A DNA stretch of 64,000 nt from CADCTB01 sp963768975. GTDB taxonomy: Bacteria; Actinomycetota; Acidimicrobiia; Acidimicrobiales; AC-14. How positions within the stretch are numbered: position 1 is the first letter of the stretch; each line of letters opens with the position of its first letter. Location of the stretch: NCBI GenBank assembly GCA_963768975.1, contig CAVYKB010000013.1, positions 248,001-312,000 on the forward strand, given 5' to 3'. A model generated the notes under the pieces. It was not told the origin of the DNA, made no database searches, and saw nothing but the letters and a program-made list of their open reading frames with translations. Shown here in pieces: positions 1 through 10,075 of the stretch. Made by a program: the position numbers and the translations under genes.

Positions 1-236
1 GGGCCGCCTCCGACCGAAAGCACACCGTCGCCGAGGTTCGCTCCGCCGTCCCCCTGGACGAGAACCAGCGCACGCGCTTGGCCGCCGCCCTGTCGAAGAA
101 CCTCGGCAAAGACGTCGAGGTGAAGGTACATGTGGATCCCTCGGTGCTCGGCGGCCTCTCCGCCCGTGTGGGCGATGTGGTCATCGACGGCACCGTGCGC
201 CACCGACTCGATCAATTGAAGGAAACCATCAGATGA
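1..236 (+). CDS. atpH: ATP synthase delta subunit, C-terminal part
   Basis: The window opens inside this gene, in the frame that begins at base 3, and about 77 codons remain before the TGA at 234-236. The residues match the C-terminal beta-strand region of the F1 delta (OSCP) subunit, which ties F1 to the b-subunit stalk: a segment reading VEVKVHVDPSVLGGLSARVGD is followed by VIDGTVRHRLDQLKE, the usual delta ending. The stop overlaps the atpA start in an ATGA, which fits the conserved order delta-alpha-gamma-beta-epsilon and suggests translational coupling. The N-terminal part lies outside the window, so I cannot tell whether it is fused to the b subunit as in mycobacteria. Confidence 0.93.
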   Translation, partial: AASDRKHTVAEVRSAVPLDENQRTRLAAALSKNLGKDVEVKVHVDPSVLGGLSARVGDVVIDGTVRHRLDQLKETIR

Positions 237-1891
237 CAGATGCTGCTGTCGCCAACACGTCCGCTTCGAACAGCGGTGGTGCCAACCTCAACTTCAACGC
301 CGACGACATCACCGCGGTGCTGCGCAAGCACATGGAGGGCTACAAGCCCAGCCTGGAGCGCCAGCAGGTCGGCCAGATCATCGAGGTCGGCGACGGTATC
401 GCCCGCATCTCCGGCCTGCCCAACACCTCGGTCAACGAGCTGCTCGAGTTCGAGGGCGGCACGCTGGGCCTGGCCCTGAACCTCGACGAGGAGTCGATCG
501 GCGCAGTCGTCCTGGGCGAGATGGGCCACATCGAAGACGGCCAGGCCGTCAGCGCCACGGGCCGCATCCTCTCCGTTCCCGTCGGGGACGGCCTGCTGGG
601 GCGCGTCGTCGACGCGCTCGGCCAGCCCCTCGACGGCAAGGGCCCCATCAACACCACCGAGAGCCGGCGCCTGGAGATCCAGGCCCCCGGCGTGGTTGAC
701 CGCCAGCCGGTGAAGGAGCCCCTCCAGACGGGCATCAAGTCGATCGACGCCATGACGCCGGTCGGCCGGGGCCAGCGGGAGCTGATCATCGGCGACAGGA
801 AGACGGGCAAGACCGCCGTCGCCGTCGACACGATCATCAACCAGAAGGGCCAGGGGGTGAAGTGCATCTACGTCGCCATCGGCCAGAAGAACTCCACCGT
901 GGCCGAGGTGGTTGCCGCTCTCGAGGAGTACGGCGCCATGGAGTACACCGTCGTCGTCAACGCCCCCTCCGGTGAGCCGGCGCCGTTCAAGTACCTCGCT
1001 CCCTACTCCGGCGCAGCTATGGGCTCGCACTGGATGGAGGCCGGCGACGCCGCACTCGTCGTCTACGACGACCTCTCCAAGCAGGCCGAGGCCTACCGCC
1101 AGCTCTCCCTGCTCCTGCGCCGGCCCCCGGGCCGCGAGGCCTACCCCGGCGACGTCTTCTACCTCCACAGCCGCCTGCTCGAGCGCTCGGCCAAGCTGTC
1201 CAAGGAGCTCGGCGGTGGCTCGCTGACCGCCCTGCCGATCATCGAGACCAAAGAGGGCGACGTCTCGGCCTACATCCCCACCAACGTGATCTCGATCACC
1301 GACGGCCAGATTTACCTCCAGACCGACCTCTTCCGCTCTGGCGTGCGGCCGGCGGTCGACGTGGGCATCTCGGTCTCCCGGGTGGGCGGCTCGGCCCAGA
1401 TCAAGGCCATGAAGTCGGTGGCCGGCACGCTGAAGCTGGACCTGGCCCAGTTCCGCGAGCTGGAGGCCTTCGCCTCATTCGGGTCGGAGCTCGACAAGCT
1501 GTCCCAGGCCCAGCTCGACCGGGGCTACAAGCTCACCGAGCTGCTGAAGCAGGGTCTGCATGCGCCGCTCAAGGTGGAGGAGCAGGTCGTGTCCATCTAC
1601 GCCGGCACCAAGGGCTATCTCGACGACATTCCCACCTCCGACGTCGGCCGCTACGAGGCCGAGCTCCTGGAGGAGTTCCGCAGCCGCTACTCCGATCTCC
1701 TCAACGAGATCAAGGAGAAGGGCGCCCTCCCCGACGACGAGAAGATGAAGTCGGCGATGCAGGGCTTCAGGGAGCGCTTCCAGCCCACCGACTCCAGTGG
1801 TGGCGACCAGAAGAAGGCCGACGAGTCGAAGGCCGGCGAGAAGAAGCCCGACAACAAGACCGTCGAGATGGACGCCAAGGACGGGAACTAG
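233..1891 (+). CDS. atpA: ATP synthase F1 alpha subunit
   Basis: This is the non-catalytic nucleotide-binding subunit of F1, in the cytoplasmic head of the membrane ATP synthase. The Walker A motif GDRKTGKT lies at about residues 187-194, and the beta-barrel, nucleotide-binding and helical domains are all present. At 552 residues it is about 40 longer than the E. coli protein. The extra part is a C-terminal hydrophilic tail rich in Lys, Asp, Glu and Ser, starting near residue 512 after RERFQP. Mycobacterial alpha subunits carry a comparable extension that suppresses ATP hydrolysis, so a similar latch is possible here but is inference. The start is the ATG in the ATGA overlap with atpH. atpG starts 3 nt after the stop. 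Confidence 0.98.
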   Translation: MTDAAVANTSASNSGGANLNFNADDITAVLRKHMEGYKPSLERQQVGQIIEVGDGIARISGLPNTSVNELLEFEGGTLGLALNLDEESIGAVVLGEMGHIEDGQAVSATGRILSVPVGDGLLGRVVDALGQPLDGKGPINTTESRRLEIQAPGVVDRQPVKEPLQTGIKSIDAMTPVGRGQRELIIGDRKTGKTAVAVDTIINQKGQGVKCIYVAIGQKNSTVAEVVAALEEYGAMEYTVVVNAPSGEPAPFKYLAPYSGAAMGSHWMEAGDAALVVYDDLSKQAEAYRQLSLLLRRPPGREAYPGDVFYLHSRLLERSAKLSKELGGGSLTALPIIETKEGDVSAYIPTNVISITDGQIYLQTDLFRSGVRPAVDVGISVSRVGGSAQIKAMKSVAGTLKLDLAQFRELEAFASFGSELDKLSQAQLDRGYKLTELLKQGLHAPLKVEEQVVSIYAGTKGYLDDIPTSDVGRYEAELLEEFRSRYSDLLNEIKEKGALPDDEKMKSAMQGFRERFQPTDSSGGDQKKADESKAGEKKPDNKTVEMDAKDGN

Positions 1892-1894
1892 CAC

Positions 1895-2889
1895 GTGGCA
1901 AGTGGGCAGGAGCGCACCCTCCGCCGTCGCATCAAGAGCATCCAGTCCACCAAGAAGATAACCCGGGCCATGGAGCTGATCGCGGCCAGCCGCATCGTCA
2001 AGGCCCAGCAACGCGTGGCCGCGGCCCGGCCCTACTCCGAGCAGATCACCGCGGTGATGGCGAACCTGGCCGCCGGCGGCGCCGGCCTCGACCATCCTCT
2101 CCTGCAGGAGCGCGATCCGATCCGCAAGGTCGGCTTCATCGTGATCAGCGCCGACCGGGGTCTGGCCGGCGCCTACAACTCCACGGTCATCCGCACCGGG
2201 GAGCGGGCCCTGCAGGCCCACCAGGCCGAGGGTCGCGACTACGAGCTGACGCTGTCCGGCCGCAAGGCCGAGGGATACTTCCGCTACCGGGAGTACCGCA
2301 TCGGTGAGTCGTTCTCCGGCTACGCCGAGGTTCCCACCTACGAGGACGCCCGCCGGGTGGCCCAGGCGGCCATGGAGCGCTACGAGAAGGGTTCGGGTGA
2401 GGACGGCGGCGTCGACCAGGTCGAGCTCGTCTACACCCGCTTCTTCTCGATGGGCACCCAGAAGGTGGTCAACGTCCGCCTGTTGCCGTTGGAGAAGGAC
2501 ATCATGGAGGACGCCGCCGCCAGCGGCGACGGCCCCCAGGCGGCGTATGAGTTCGAGCCCGAGCCCGGCCAGATCCTCGAACGCCTGCTGCCCCGCTACG
2601 TCGAGGGCCGGGTGTTCGCGGCAATGCTCGACGCCGCAGCCAGCGAGCAGGCCGCCCGCCAGCGGGCCATGAAGGCGGCCACCGACAACGCCGAAGAGCT
2701 GATCAAGAACCTGGCTACGGTGGCCAACAAGGTCCGCCAGGCCGGCATCACCACCGAGATCATGGAGATCGTGGGCGGCGCCGAGGCGCTCCGCCTGGCC
2801 AAGACCGGCGGCAAGGTCGAGTACTTCCCGGAGACCGTCCTCAGCCGCGACATCCTCGTCGACCACCTCGACCGTTCAGGAGCCTATAG

Positions 2890-2893
<4 letters not shown>
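1895..2893 (+). CDS. atpG: ATP synthase F1 gamma subunit
   Basis: This is the central rotor shaft of F1. The N-terminal helix has the typical RRRIKSIQSTKKITRAMELI pattern, and the C-terminal helix ends TTEIMEIVGGAEAL, both diagnostic of gamma. The protein has 332 residues, longer than the roughly 287 of E. coli. Extra material sits in the middle (an acidic Gly-rich segment near residues 167-172 and another near 205-225), as in other actinobacterial gamma subunits. The start is a GTG three bases after the atpA stop. The stop TGA overlaps the atpD ATG by 4 nt, so translation is probably coupled. Confidence 0.97.
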
Positions 2894-4341
<1,448 letters not shown>

Positions 4342-4719
4342 ATGACCCTGCAGGTCGAGCTCGTCTCGCCCGAGCGCATCCTCTACTCAGGCGAGGCCGA
4401 CATGGTGATCTGCCGCACCCTCGCCGGGGGCGAGGTGGCCTTCCTCACCGGCCACGCCCCCTTCCTGGCTGCGCTGGAGACCGGCGTGGTGCGAGTCAAG
4501 ACCGGATCCTCGGAGGAGGTCGCCGCCGTGCACGGCGGCTTCGTCGAGGTCCGTGACAACCGGGTGATCATCCTCTCCGACGTGGCCGAGCTGGCCAAGG
4601 ACATCGACGTCTCCCGCGCCGAGCGGGCCAAGAGCGAGGCCACTGGCGACGACGAGGACGCCGTCGAAGCCCGCAAGCGGGCCGACGCCCGCATCGACGC
4701 CGCCAAACGCGCCTCCTGA
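4342..4719 (+). CDS. atpC: ATP synthase F1 epsilon subunit
   Basis: This short rotor subunit has 125 residues. The N-terminal beta-sandwich is visible in the sequence LQVELVSPERILYSGEADMV and in GHAPFLAALETG. A short helical C-terminal part rich in Arg, Ala and Asp follows. That C-terminal part is short compared with E. coli, as in mycobacteria, where epsilon is a weak inhibitor. The ATG directly abuts the atpD stop. This is the last gene of the operon: a strong hairpin follows within 10 nt. Confidence 0.95.
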   Translation: MTLQVELVSPERILYSGEADMVICRTLAGGEVAFLTGHAPFLAALETGVVRVKTGSSEEVAAVHGGFVEVRDNRVIILSDVAELAKDIDVSRAERAKSEATGDDEDAVEARKRADARIDAAKRAS

Positions 4720-4724
4720 CCCGC

Positions 4725-4769
4725 TTTCCGGGCTTTCCAACACCGCCACGGTGTTCGAAAGCCCGGAAA
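4725..4769 (+). terminator. hairpin after atpC, operon terminator
   Basis: A 13-bp outer stem pairs 4725-4737 with 4757-4769 (TTTCCGGGCTTTC and its complement). A C-C mismatch and a 7-bp inner stem follow (4739-4745 with 4749-4755, loop CCA). This 20-bp interrupted stem starts 6 nt after the atpC stop. No U-tract follows, which is common for actinobacterial terminators. Confidence 0.8.
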
Positions 4770-4803
4770 CGACCTTGTCTCACCCGTCTGGTTGGCTGGT
4801 GCG

Positions 4804-5709
4804 GTGAAGCCGATCGACGTTGCAGTCACCCGGCTCGCCGCGAGGCAGTACTCGCTGGCCCATCGACACCAACTCCTCGAGCTCGGGATGACGTCGAGAC
4901 AGATTCAGGCCCGGGTGGAGGCTGGGTGGCTGGTGCCCGTGCACCGCTCGGTGTACCGGCTCGCCGGGAGCGGACAGGCCTCGGAGCAGGCCCTACTGGC
5001 AGCCTGCATGGCCGCTGGGCCGTCCGCGCTGGCGTCGCATCGGAGTGCGGCCGCCCTGTGGCGCCTTCGGGGGGTGGCGGACGCGCCCACCGAGATCACA
5101 GCAACCGATGACCGCCACTGCCGGCTGAAGGGCGTCGTCGTCCACCGGACCGGCGCGGTCGCCGGCATCGACGTCTCCCGCCGGCGGGCGATACCGGTCA
5201 CCACGCCGGCCCGGACGCTTCTCGACCTGGGGGCGGTGGCGCCGGCGTCGGTGGTGGAGTCGGCGCTGGAGGACGCCTTGATGCGCCGGCTCGTGACGTT
5301 CCAGCTCCTGGCGAACACGCTCGAGCGGCTCGGCGGGCCGGGGCGCAACGGGGCCGGCGTGCTGCGGGCGCTGGTGGAGGAGCGTGACCCGGCGACGGCG
5401 CCCACCCAGAGCGTGTTGGAGGACGAGCTGTTCCGGGTGCTGCGGCGGGCCGGCGTGCCCGAGCCGGTGCGCCAGTACGAGGTGGCCGGCGTGCGGCTCG
5501 ACGCCGCCTACCCGGCCCTGCGCCTCGGCATCGAGGCGGACAGTCGCATCTGGCACGGTGGGCGCCTCGACGTCCAGCGTAACAGCGACAAGGCCAACAT
5601 CCTGCTGGCCCACGGCTGGCGGGTGCTGCATTTCACCTGGTTCGATCTCACCCGGCGAGCTGCCTACGTCGTCGCCGAAGTCGAAAGGCAGCTGGCGTGG
5701 GCCGCGTGA
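4804..5709 (+). CDS. AbiEi-like winged-helix / DUF559 domain protein
   Basis: This protein has about 301 residues. Residues 10-55 (RQYSLAHRHQLLELGMTSRQ, then a VHRSVYRLAG turn) look like the winged-helix N-terminal domain found in AbiEi-type antitoxins. The C-terminal third (LGIEADSRIWHGG, then NILLAHGWRVLHFTW) matches DUF559, a Vsr/PDDEXK-like nuclease fold. Proteins of this build are very common in actinobacteria, usually as lone genes. No toxin partner lies beside it here, so a toxin-antitoxin role is not supported. The start is uncertain: GTG 4804 is chosen, but TTG 4792 is possible and neither has a good ribosome binding site. It overlaps the next gene by 4 nt. Confidence 0.8.
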   Translation: MKPIDVAVTRLAARQYSLAHRHQLLELGMTSRQIQARVEAGWLVPVHRSVYRLAGSGQASEQALLAACMAAGPSALASHRSAAALWRLRGVADAPTEITATDDRHCRLKGVVVHRTGAVAGIDVSRRRAIPVTTPARTLLDLGAVAPASVVESALEDALMRRLVTFQLLANTLERLGGPGRNGAGVLRALVEERDPATAPTQSVLEDELFRVLRRAGVPEPVRQYEVAGVRLDAAYPALRLGIEADSRIWHGGRLDVQRNSDKANILLAHGWRVLHFTWFDLTRRAAYVVAEVERQLAWAA

Positions 5710-6509
5710 GGCTGGGCGTGGCGCTGCTCGTGCCGGCGCCGCTGGACGTCGAGATCGACGGAATGCGCCGGGCGCTCGGCGACGGCACGCTCGGGCGCAT
5801 GCCGGCGCACCTCACGCTGGTGCCGCCGGTCAACGTGCGGGAGGACCGCCTGGGCGAGGCCCTGGCCGTGCTGCGGCGGGCGGCGGCGGCCACCCGGCCG
5901 TTCACCGTCACTCTCGGCCCGCCGGCCACGTTCCTGCCTGACAGCCCCACGATCTACCTCCGAGTGGCCGGTGACATACAGACCCTCCGGGACCGCGTCT
6001 TCATGGATCCGCTGGCCCGCCCGCTGAACTGGCCGTTCGTGGCCCACGTGACCCTCGCCGACGAGGCCTCGCCCGAGCGCATCGGCGCCGCCCTGTCGGC
6101 GCTCGCCGACTACCAGGTCGAGGTCGCCTTCGACCGGGTCCACTTGCTGCGGGAGGGCCCGGGCCGGGTCTGGGAGCCGATCGCCGACGCCCTGTTCGTC
6201 CCGCCGGCGGTGATCGGGCGGGGCGGTCTCCCGGTCGAGATCACCGTCTCCGAGCGGCTCGATCCCGAGGTCGCCGCCCTCGCCGGCGGCGAGCGCCTGG
6301 CCCTTACCGCTCGCAGCGGCGGCGAGGTCGCGGGCTGCGCCGAGGGCTGGTGCCGCCCGCCCGTCGCCCACCTGGCGCAACTTTGGGTGGCCGGCGAGCA
6401 CCGGCATCTGGGTGTGGCCGGGCACTTGGAGGCAGCGTTCCGCTCGGAAGCGGCGCAGCGGGGGTGCGACGACCTCACACTGGCACCCGATGTCCTGTAC
6501 TTTGAGTGA
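5706..6509 (+). CDS. 2H phosphoesterase (2'-5' RNA ligase-like) fused to GNAT-like domain
   Basis: This 267-residue protein has two parts. Residues 1-170 carry the two histidine motifs of the 2H phosphoesterase superfamily, HLTLVPP near residue 36 and HVTLADE near residue 114, about 78 residues apart as expected for the LigT/ThpR fold. Residues 185-267 resemble the core of a GNAT N-acetyltransferase, with LAQLWVAGEHRHLGVAGHLE (strand, then an acyl-CoA-binding loop) and a closing LTLAPDVLYFE. The family predicts a cyclic-phosphate or 2'-5' phosphodiester substrate, but the actual substrate is unknown. The GTG start sits in a GTGA overlap with the upstream gene; GTG 5697 would add three residues. 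Confidence 0.8.
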   Translation: MRLGVALLVPAPLDVEIDGMRRALGDGTLGRMPAHLTLVPPVNVREDRLGEALAVLRRAAAATRPFTVTLGPPATFLPDSPTIYLRVAGDIQTLRDRVFMDPLARPLNWPFVAHVTLADEASPERIGAALSALADYQVEVAFDRVHLLREGPGRVWEPIADALFVPPAVIGRGGLPVEITVSERLDPEVAALAGGERLALTARSGGEVAGCAEGWCRPPVAHLAQLWVAGEHRHLGVAGHLEAAFRSEAAQRGCDDLTLAPDVLYFE

Positions 6510-6523
6510 CGGCGAAACGCTGA

Positions 6524-7654
6524 ATGACGGCGAACGGCCTCTGGTTGACTTCAGTGCGGATCACACCTCCCCGACCCCTCCTCATCGTCGTCGCGACCGC
6601 GGCCCTGGTTCTGCTGACGGGTTCGACCGCGGGGCTCGCCCAGGTGGGCCCACCGGTCACGACCACGACGTCGCCGATCGTGGCCACAACCACCACCACC
6701 ACGGCGCCGGCCCCCACCACCACGGTCACTCCCACCACGGCGCCGGAAACCAAGATCCTGCCGGTCCCGGAGTCCAAGATCGTCGACCCGGCGAAACCCG
6801 GCGCCCCGACGACCACCACATCGCCGGCGGCCAACGCCGGCGCTCCGGCGTCCACGACGACGGCGCAGGCCGCCAGCCTCAGCCCCGGCCAGGCCGAGCA
6901 GTTCGTGCGTGACCAGCAGCGCACCGCCGCCAGCTCCACGGCGGCACTGATCGAGGCCCTCCAGCCCCTCCAGAACCTGGGCATGACGGCGCGGGAGGCG
7001 CTGACCGTCGGCATGGGCGAGTTCCCGATCCTCGGCTTGGCCAACTGGAACGACGACTGGCTCGACTACCGGGCCGGCCCGCCGGTGCACGCCCACCAGG
7101 GCACCGATGTGTTCTCGGCCTTCGACACTCCCGTCCGCACGCCGGTCGACGGCACGGTCCGCTTCGAGGATTCGGGCCTGGGCGGAAAGGGGGCGTTCGT
7201 CACTGCGCCCGACGGCACCTACTACTACATGGCCCACCTGAACAGCTTTCACGGCGAGCTCGCCAACGGCGCCCGAGTGAAGCAGGGCCAGATCGTCGGT
7301 TACAACGGCGACAGCGGCAACGCCAAGGGCGGGGCGCCCCACGTGCATTTCGAGGTCCATCCTGGTGGCGGGGCCGCGGTGAACCCCAAGCCCTTCCTCG
7401 ACGCCTGGTTGGCGACGGCGATGGCCCGGGTGCCGGAGATCCTCGCCTCGTTCCAGCCCAAGCCGGCGCAGGCCAGCGCCGATGCGATCGACGGCGGCGT
7501 CCCCCAGATCCTGATGACCACCGGGCTCACCCGGCGCTTCTCCGCCTCGTCGCCGGCTGCGCCCTACCGGGATCGCACGGTGATCGAGAACTTCAACCAC
7601 GCCGTGCTGGGCCCACTCACGCCGCCGGCGCTGGCCCCACTGCTCACGCCCTAG
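6524..7654 (+). CDS. secreted M23 family metallopeptidase
   Basis: This protein has 376 residues. A signal-anchor lies near residues 19-40, followed by a Thr/Pro/Ala-rich linker (about 42-120) and a short helical region. The LytM/M23 domain then runs from about 180 to 300. The zinc ligands are visible as HQGTD (HxxxD) near residue 191 and HVHFE (HxH) near 274. Such proteins cut peptidoglycan cross-links or act as LytM activators at the division site, outside the membrane. It starts 14 nt after the previous gene. Its TAG stop lies within CTAG, whose complement is the stop of the convergent glpX gene, so the two genes overlap by 4 nt. Confidence 0.9.
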   Translation: MTANGLWLTSVRITPPRPLLIVVATAALVLLTGSTAGLAQVGPPVTTTTSPIVATTTTTTAPAPTTTVTPTTAPETKILPVPESKIVDPAKPGAPTTTTSPAANAGAPASTTTAQAASLSPGQAEQFVRDQQRTAASSTAALIEALQPLQNLGMTAREALTVGMGEFPILGLANWNDDWLDYRAGPPVHAHQGTDVFSAFDTPVRTPVDGTVRFEDSGLGGKGAFVTAPDGTYYYMAHLNSFHGELANGARVKQGQIVGYNGDSGNAKGGAPHVHFEVHPGGGAAVNPKPFLDAWLATAMARVPEILASFQPKPAQASADAIDGGVPQILMTTGLTRRFSASSPAAPYRDRTVIENFNHAVLGPLTPPALAPLLTP

Positions 7655-8646
7655 TCAAAAGCAACCGCCGAGAACTGGGCGAGCTTGTGCAGCGGGTGGC
7701 GGGCGCTGATGCTGCGGACCGTGCCCGACTTGGACCGCATGACCAGCGACTGGGTGGTGGCGCCCCGGCTGTCGTAGTGCACGCCCCGGAGGAGCTCGCC
7801 GTCGGTGACACCCGTGGCCGCGAAGAAGCAGTTGTCGCCCGAGACCAGGTCGTCGGTGTGGAGCACCTCGTCGATCTTGATGCCGGCAGCCAGCACCGCC
7901 TCGCGCTCTTCGTCGCTGCGGGGGGCGAGGCGGGCCTGGATCTCGCCGCCCATACACTTCAGGGCCGCGGCGCTGATGACGCCCTCGGGGGTGCCCCCGA
8001 TGCCGAACAGGATGTCGGCGCCCGACTCGGGCCAGCCGGTGGAGATGGCGCCGGCCACGTCGCCGTCCTGGATCAGCCGGATGCGGGCGCCGGCGGCGCG
8101 GATCTCGGCGATCAGGTCGTCGTGGCGAGGGCGGTGGAGGACGACTGCGGTCATGTCGCGCACCGACTTCTTCAGTGCCGAGGCGGCGGCCTTGAGGTTG
8201 TCGGTGGGGGACTGGGTGATGTCGATCGATCCGGCGGCTTCGGCTCCGACGGCCAGCTTGTCCATGTAGAAGGCCGGCCCGGGGTTGTACATCGTGCCCC
8301 GCGGGCTGACAGCGATGACACAGAGGGCGTTGCCGCGGCCCAGCGCAGTCAGCGTGGTGCCCTCCAGCGGGTCCACCGCGATGTCGGTCTCGGGCTGGGA
8401 TCCGTCGCCCACGTGCTCGCCGTTGTAGAGCATGGGCGCGTCGTCCTTCTCGCCCTCGCCGATGACGATGATGCCGTCCATCTGCACGGTGGAGAGGATC
8501 ACCCGCATGGCCTCGGTGGCGGCCCCGTCGGCGCCCTCCTTGTCGCCCCGGCCCATCCAGCGGGCCGACGCCAAGGCGGCGGCCTCGGTCACCCGGACCA
8601 GTTCCATGGCGAGGTTGCGGTCGGGGGGCTGGGGCTGAGCGCTCAT
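7651..8646 (-). CDS. glpX: class II fructose-1,6-bisphosphatase
   Basis: This enzyme hydrolyses fructose 1,6-bisphosphate in gluconeogenesis. The metal-binding motif region is clear: IGEGEKDDAPML, then DIAVDPLEGT, and later DILFGIGGTPEGV. The protein has 331 residues from the ATG at 8646, the usual size. That start is preferred over an in-frame codon at 8655 because a TAGGGT box lies 7 nt before it, the leaderless spacing seen elsewhere in the window. GlpX is the only FBPase in many actinobacteria. It is convergent with the M23 peptidase gene. Confidence 0.95.
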   Translation of the reverse strand: MSAQPQPPDRNLAMELVRVTEAAALASARWMGRGDKEGADGAATEAMRVILSTVQMDGIIVIGEGEKDDAPMLYNGEHVGDGSQPETDIAVDPLEGTTLTALGRGNALCVIAVSPRGTMYNPGPAFYMDKLAVGAEAAGSIDITQSPTDNLKAAASALKKSVRDMTAVVLHRPRHDDLIAEIRAAGARIRLIQDGDVAGAISTGWPESGADILFGIGGTPEGVISAAALKCMGGEIQARLAPRSDEEREAVLAAGIKIDEVLHTDDLVSGDNCFFAATGVTDGELLRGVHYDSRGATTQSLVMRSKSGTVRSISARHPLHKLAQFSAVAFD

Positions 8647-8653
8647 GACGGGC

Positions 8654-8659
8654 ACCCTA
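8654..8659 (-). promoter_or_regulatory. -10 box of leaderless glpX promoter
   Basis: On the minus strand this reads TAGGGT, 7 nt before the glpX ATG. It matches the TAnnnT-N6/7-start pattern repeated in this window. No convincing -35 is seen. Confidence 0.5.
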
Positions 8660-8692
8660 TCTCGACGACTGTGGGGGTCGCCCAGTCGGCGC

Positions 8693-8698
8693 TACGCT
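8693..8698 (+). promoter_or_regulatory. -10 box before the 8727 gene, with six-codon mini-ORF
   Basis: TACGCT lies 7 nt before a GTG at 8706. That GTG opens a six-codon frame ending in TAA at 8724-8726, directly followed by the GTG start of the zinc-ribbon gene at 8727. The mini-ORF contains GGAAGGA (8714-8720), which would serve as ribosome binding site for 8727. A leaderless mini-ORF feeding the main gene is possible. A plain short leader is the simpler reading. Confidence 0.4.
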
Positions 8699-8726
8699 CG
8701 CCGGCGTGGGCCGGGAAGGACGGTAA

Positions 8727-9350
8727 GTGATCACCTACTGTCCGCGTTGCGGCGCCCGCTTCCCCGAGGAGATCCGGGGCGAGATGGTCGAGTCGGCCCG
8801 GCGGTGCCCTGACTGCGCGGTGATGGTCACGGATTCCCCGCTCATGCTGGCCAAGGGGAACAACGAGGACGAGGTCGACTACGACCTCGCCGAGTGGCTG
8901 GTTGGTGAGCGCAGCGCGGCCACCGCCGCCCTCACCGAGATCGACATCCCCTTCCGGTGGGAGCAGGACCTCGTCCTCGTGGTGCCGGCGGTCGCCGAGG
9001 AGGAGGTGGACCTCCTGCTGGACGAGCTCGAGGAGGTCGACGAGCTCGACGAGGAGGAGGAGGGCGCCGGCGACGGGGGCGCCGTGGCCCAAGAGGCGAT
9101 GGGCGACCTGTTCGTCGCCGCCGACCGGCTCCAGCACGACCCGCTCGACGACCGGATGGCGGCCGACGTCCTCATGGCGGCCGGCACGGTGAGCGTCTCC
9201 TCGCCGCCATACGGAATCGAGCGCCCGGTGTGGCGGCAGATCCAGGGTCTGGCATCGACGCTGGCGACCGACCTGGAAGAGGCAGCGGACGAGGAAACCG
9301 TGGCGGCCGACGCTCGGGCGCTCCGCGAGTACCTGCGCGACCTGGTGTAG
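8727..9350 (+). CDS. zinc-ribbon protein of unknown function
   Basis: This 207-residue protein is not recognised beyond its N-terminus. Residues 5-8 (CPRC) and 28-31 (CPDC) form a probable zinc ribbon. A central stretch, about residues 92-118, is almost entirely Glu, Asp and Leu and may be a flexible acidic linker or coiled coil. The C-terminal helix contains a conserved-looking segment around WRQIQGLASTLATDLEEAAD. It has no signal peptide or membrane segment, so it is probably cytoplasmic. The GTG start follows a GGAAGGA site. The next gene begins 8 nt after its stop. Confidence 0.75.
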   Translation: MITYCPRCGARFPEEIRGEMVESARRCPDCAVMVTDSPLMLAKGNNEDEVDYDLAEWLVGERSAATAALTEIDIPFRWEQDLVLVVPAVAEEEVDLLLDELEEVDELDEEEEGAGDGGAVAQEAMGDLFVAADRLQHDPLDDRMAADVLMAAGTVSVSSPPYGIERPVWRQIQGLASTLATDLEEAADEETVAADARALREYLRDLV

Positions 9351-9358
9351 TCCCCGCA

Positions 9359-10075
9359 ATGCTCCTGGCCGAGATCGAGATTCGCCACTCGCGCGCCGTC
9401 GCTCCCACCCGCCGGGTCGCGCTCGGCCCGTTCTGGCTGCCCACCGAGCCGGCGCCCGGGTACGGGGGGATCCTGCTGGGCGGCATCGTCGCCGCCCACC
9501 TGGCCGACTCGGGCGAGGAGCTGCGCGAGGAGTTCATGGCCCTCCTCGACGACCTGGAGGCCGGCCGGCGCATCTCCCAGCCCCGCCTGCGCCACCGGTT
9601 CCAGGTCGACGTGGTCGGTCTCGACCGGAGCCGCCACAAGCTGACCGGCCAGGCCGGCAACGACAGCTTCGGCGCCGTGCAGTTCGAGCTGCAGGGCGAC
9701 GGCAGGCCCGTGCCCCAGATCCTCGGCGCCGCCTATGCCGCGGCCCGCCTCCACCCCGACGCCCAGCCGCGGGTGTTCGCGGCCATGCGCAAGGCCGCGC
9801 TGTGGGAGGACGGGCCCAGCCCGCACCTGGCCCGGTTCCTCACCGACCTCACCAACGTGCCGCCGACGTGGTGGCGGAAGTTCTCCACCGACGAGCGTTG
9901 GGCCCTGGAGGTGCTCGGCTTCGGGCCCGACGAGGACCAGCCCGGGCGCGACGAGGTCCAGCAGCGGTTCAGGACGCTGCTGCGGGAGTCCCACCCCGAC
10001 CACGGCGCCGAGCACGAGGGCGCCGGCCAGCGCATCCTCGAGCTCACCGAAGCTCGCCGTATCCTCCTCCCGTGA
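9359..10075 (+). CDS. protein with C-terminal J domain
   Basis: This 238-residue protein ends in a J-domain: RFRTLLRESHPDH contains the HPD tripeptide that stimulates Hsp70 ATPase, at about residues 211-213. The N-terminal 190 residues match no family I can name; a helical segment near WWRKFSTDERWALEVLGF precedes the J domain. J domains at the C-terminus are less common than at the N-terminus and suggest a dedicated client-binding region in front. The ATG at 9359 is chosen because it lies just after the preceding stop. The stop overlaps the next GTG as GTGA. Confidence 0.8.
   Translation: MLLAEIEIRHSRAVAPTRRVALGPFWLPTEPAPGYGGILLGGIVAAHLADSGEELREEFMALLDDLEAGRRISQPRLRHRFQVDVVGLDRSRHKLTGQAGNDSFGAVQFELQGDGRPVPQILGAAYAAARLHPDAQPRVFAAMRKAALWEDGPSPHLARFLTDLTNVPPTWWRKFSTDERWALEVLGFGPDEDQPGRDEVQQRFRTLLRESHPDHGAEHEGAGQRILELTEARRILLP

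Noticed and set aside
4804..5709. A type IV toxin-antitoxin pair
   Set aside because: The gene has an AbiEi-like N-terminal domain, but there is no AbiEii-type nucleotidyltransferase partner on either side.
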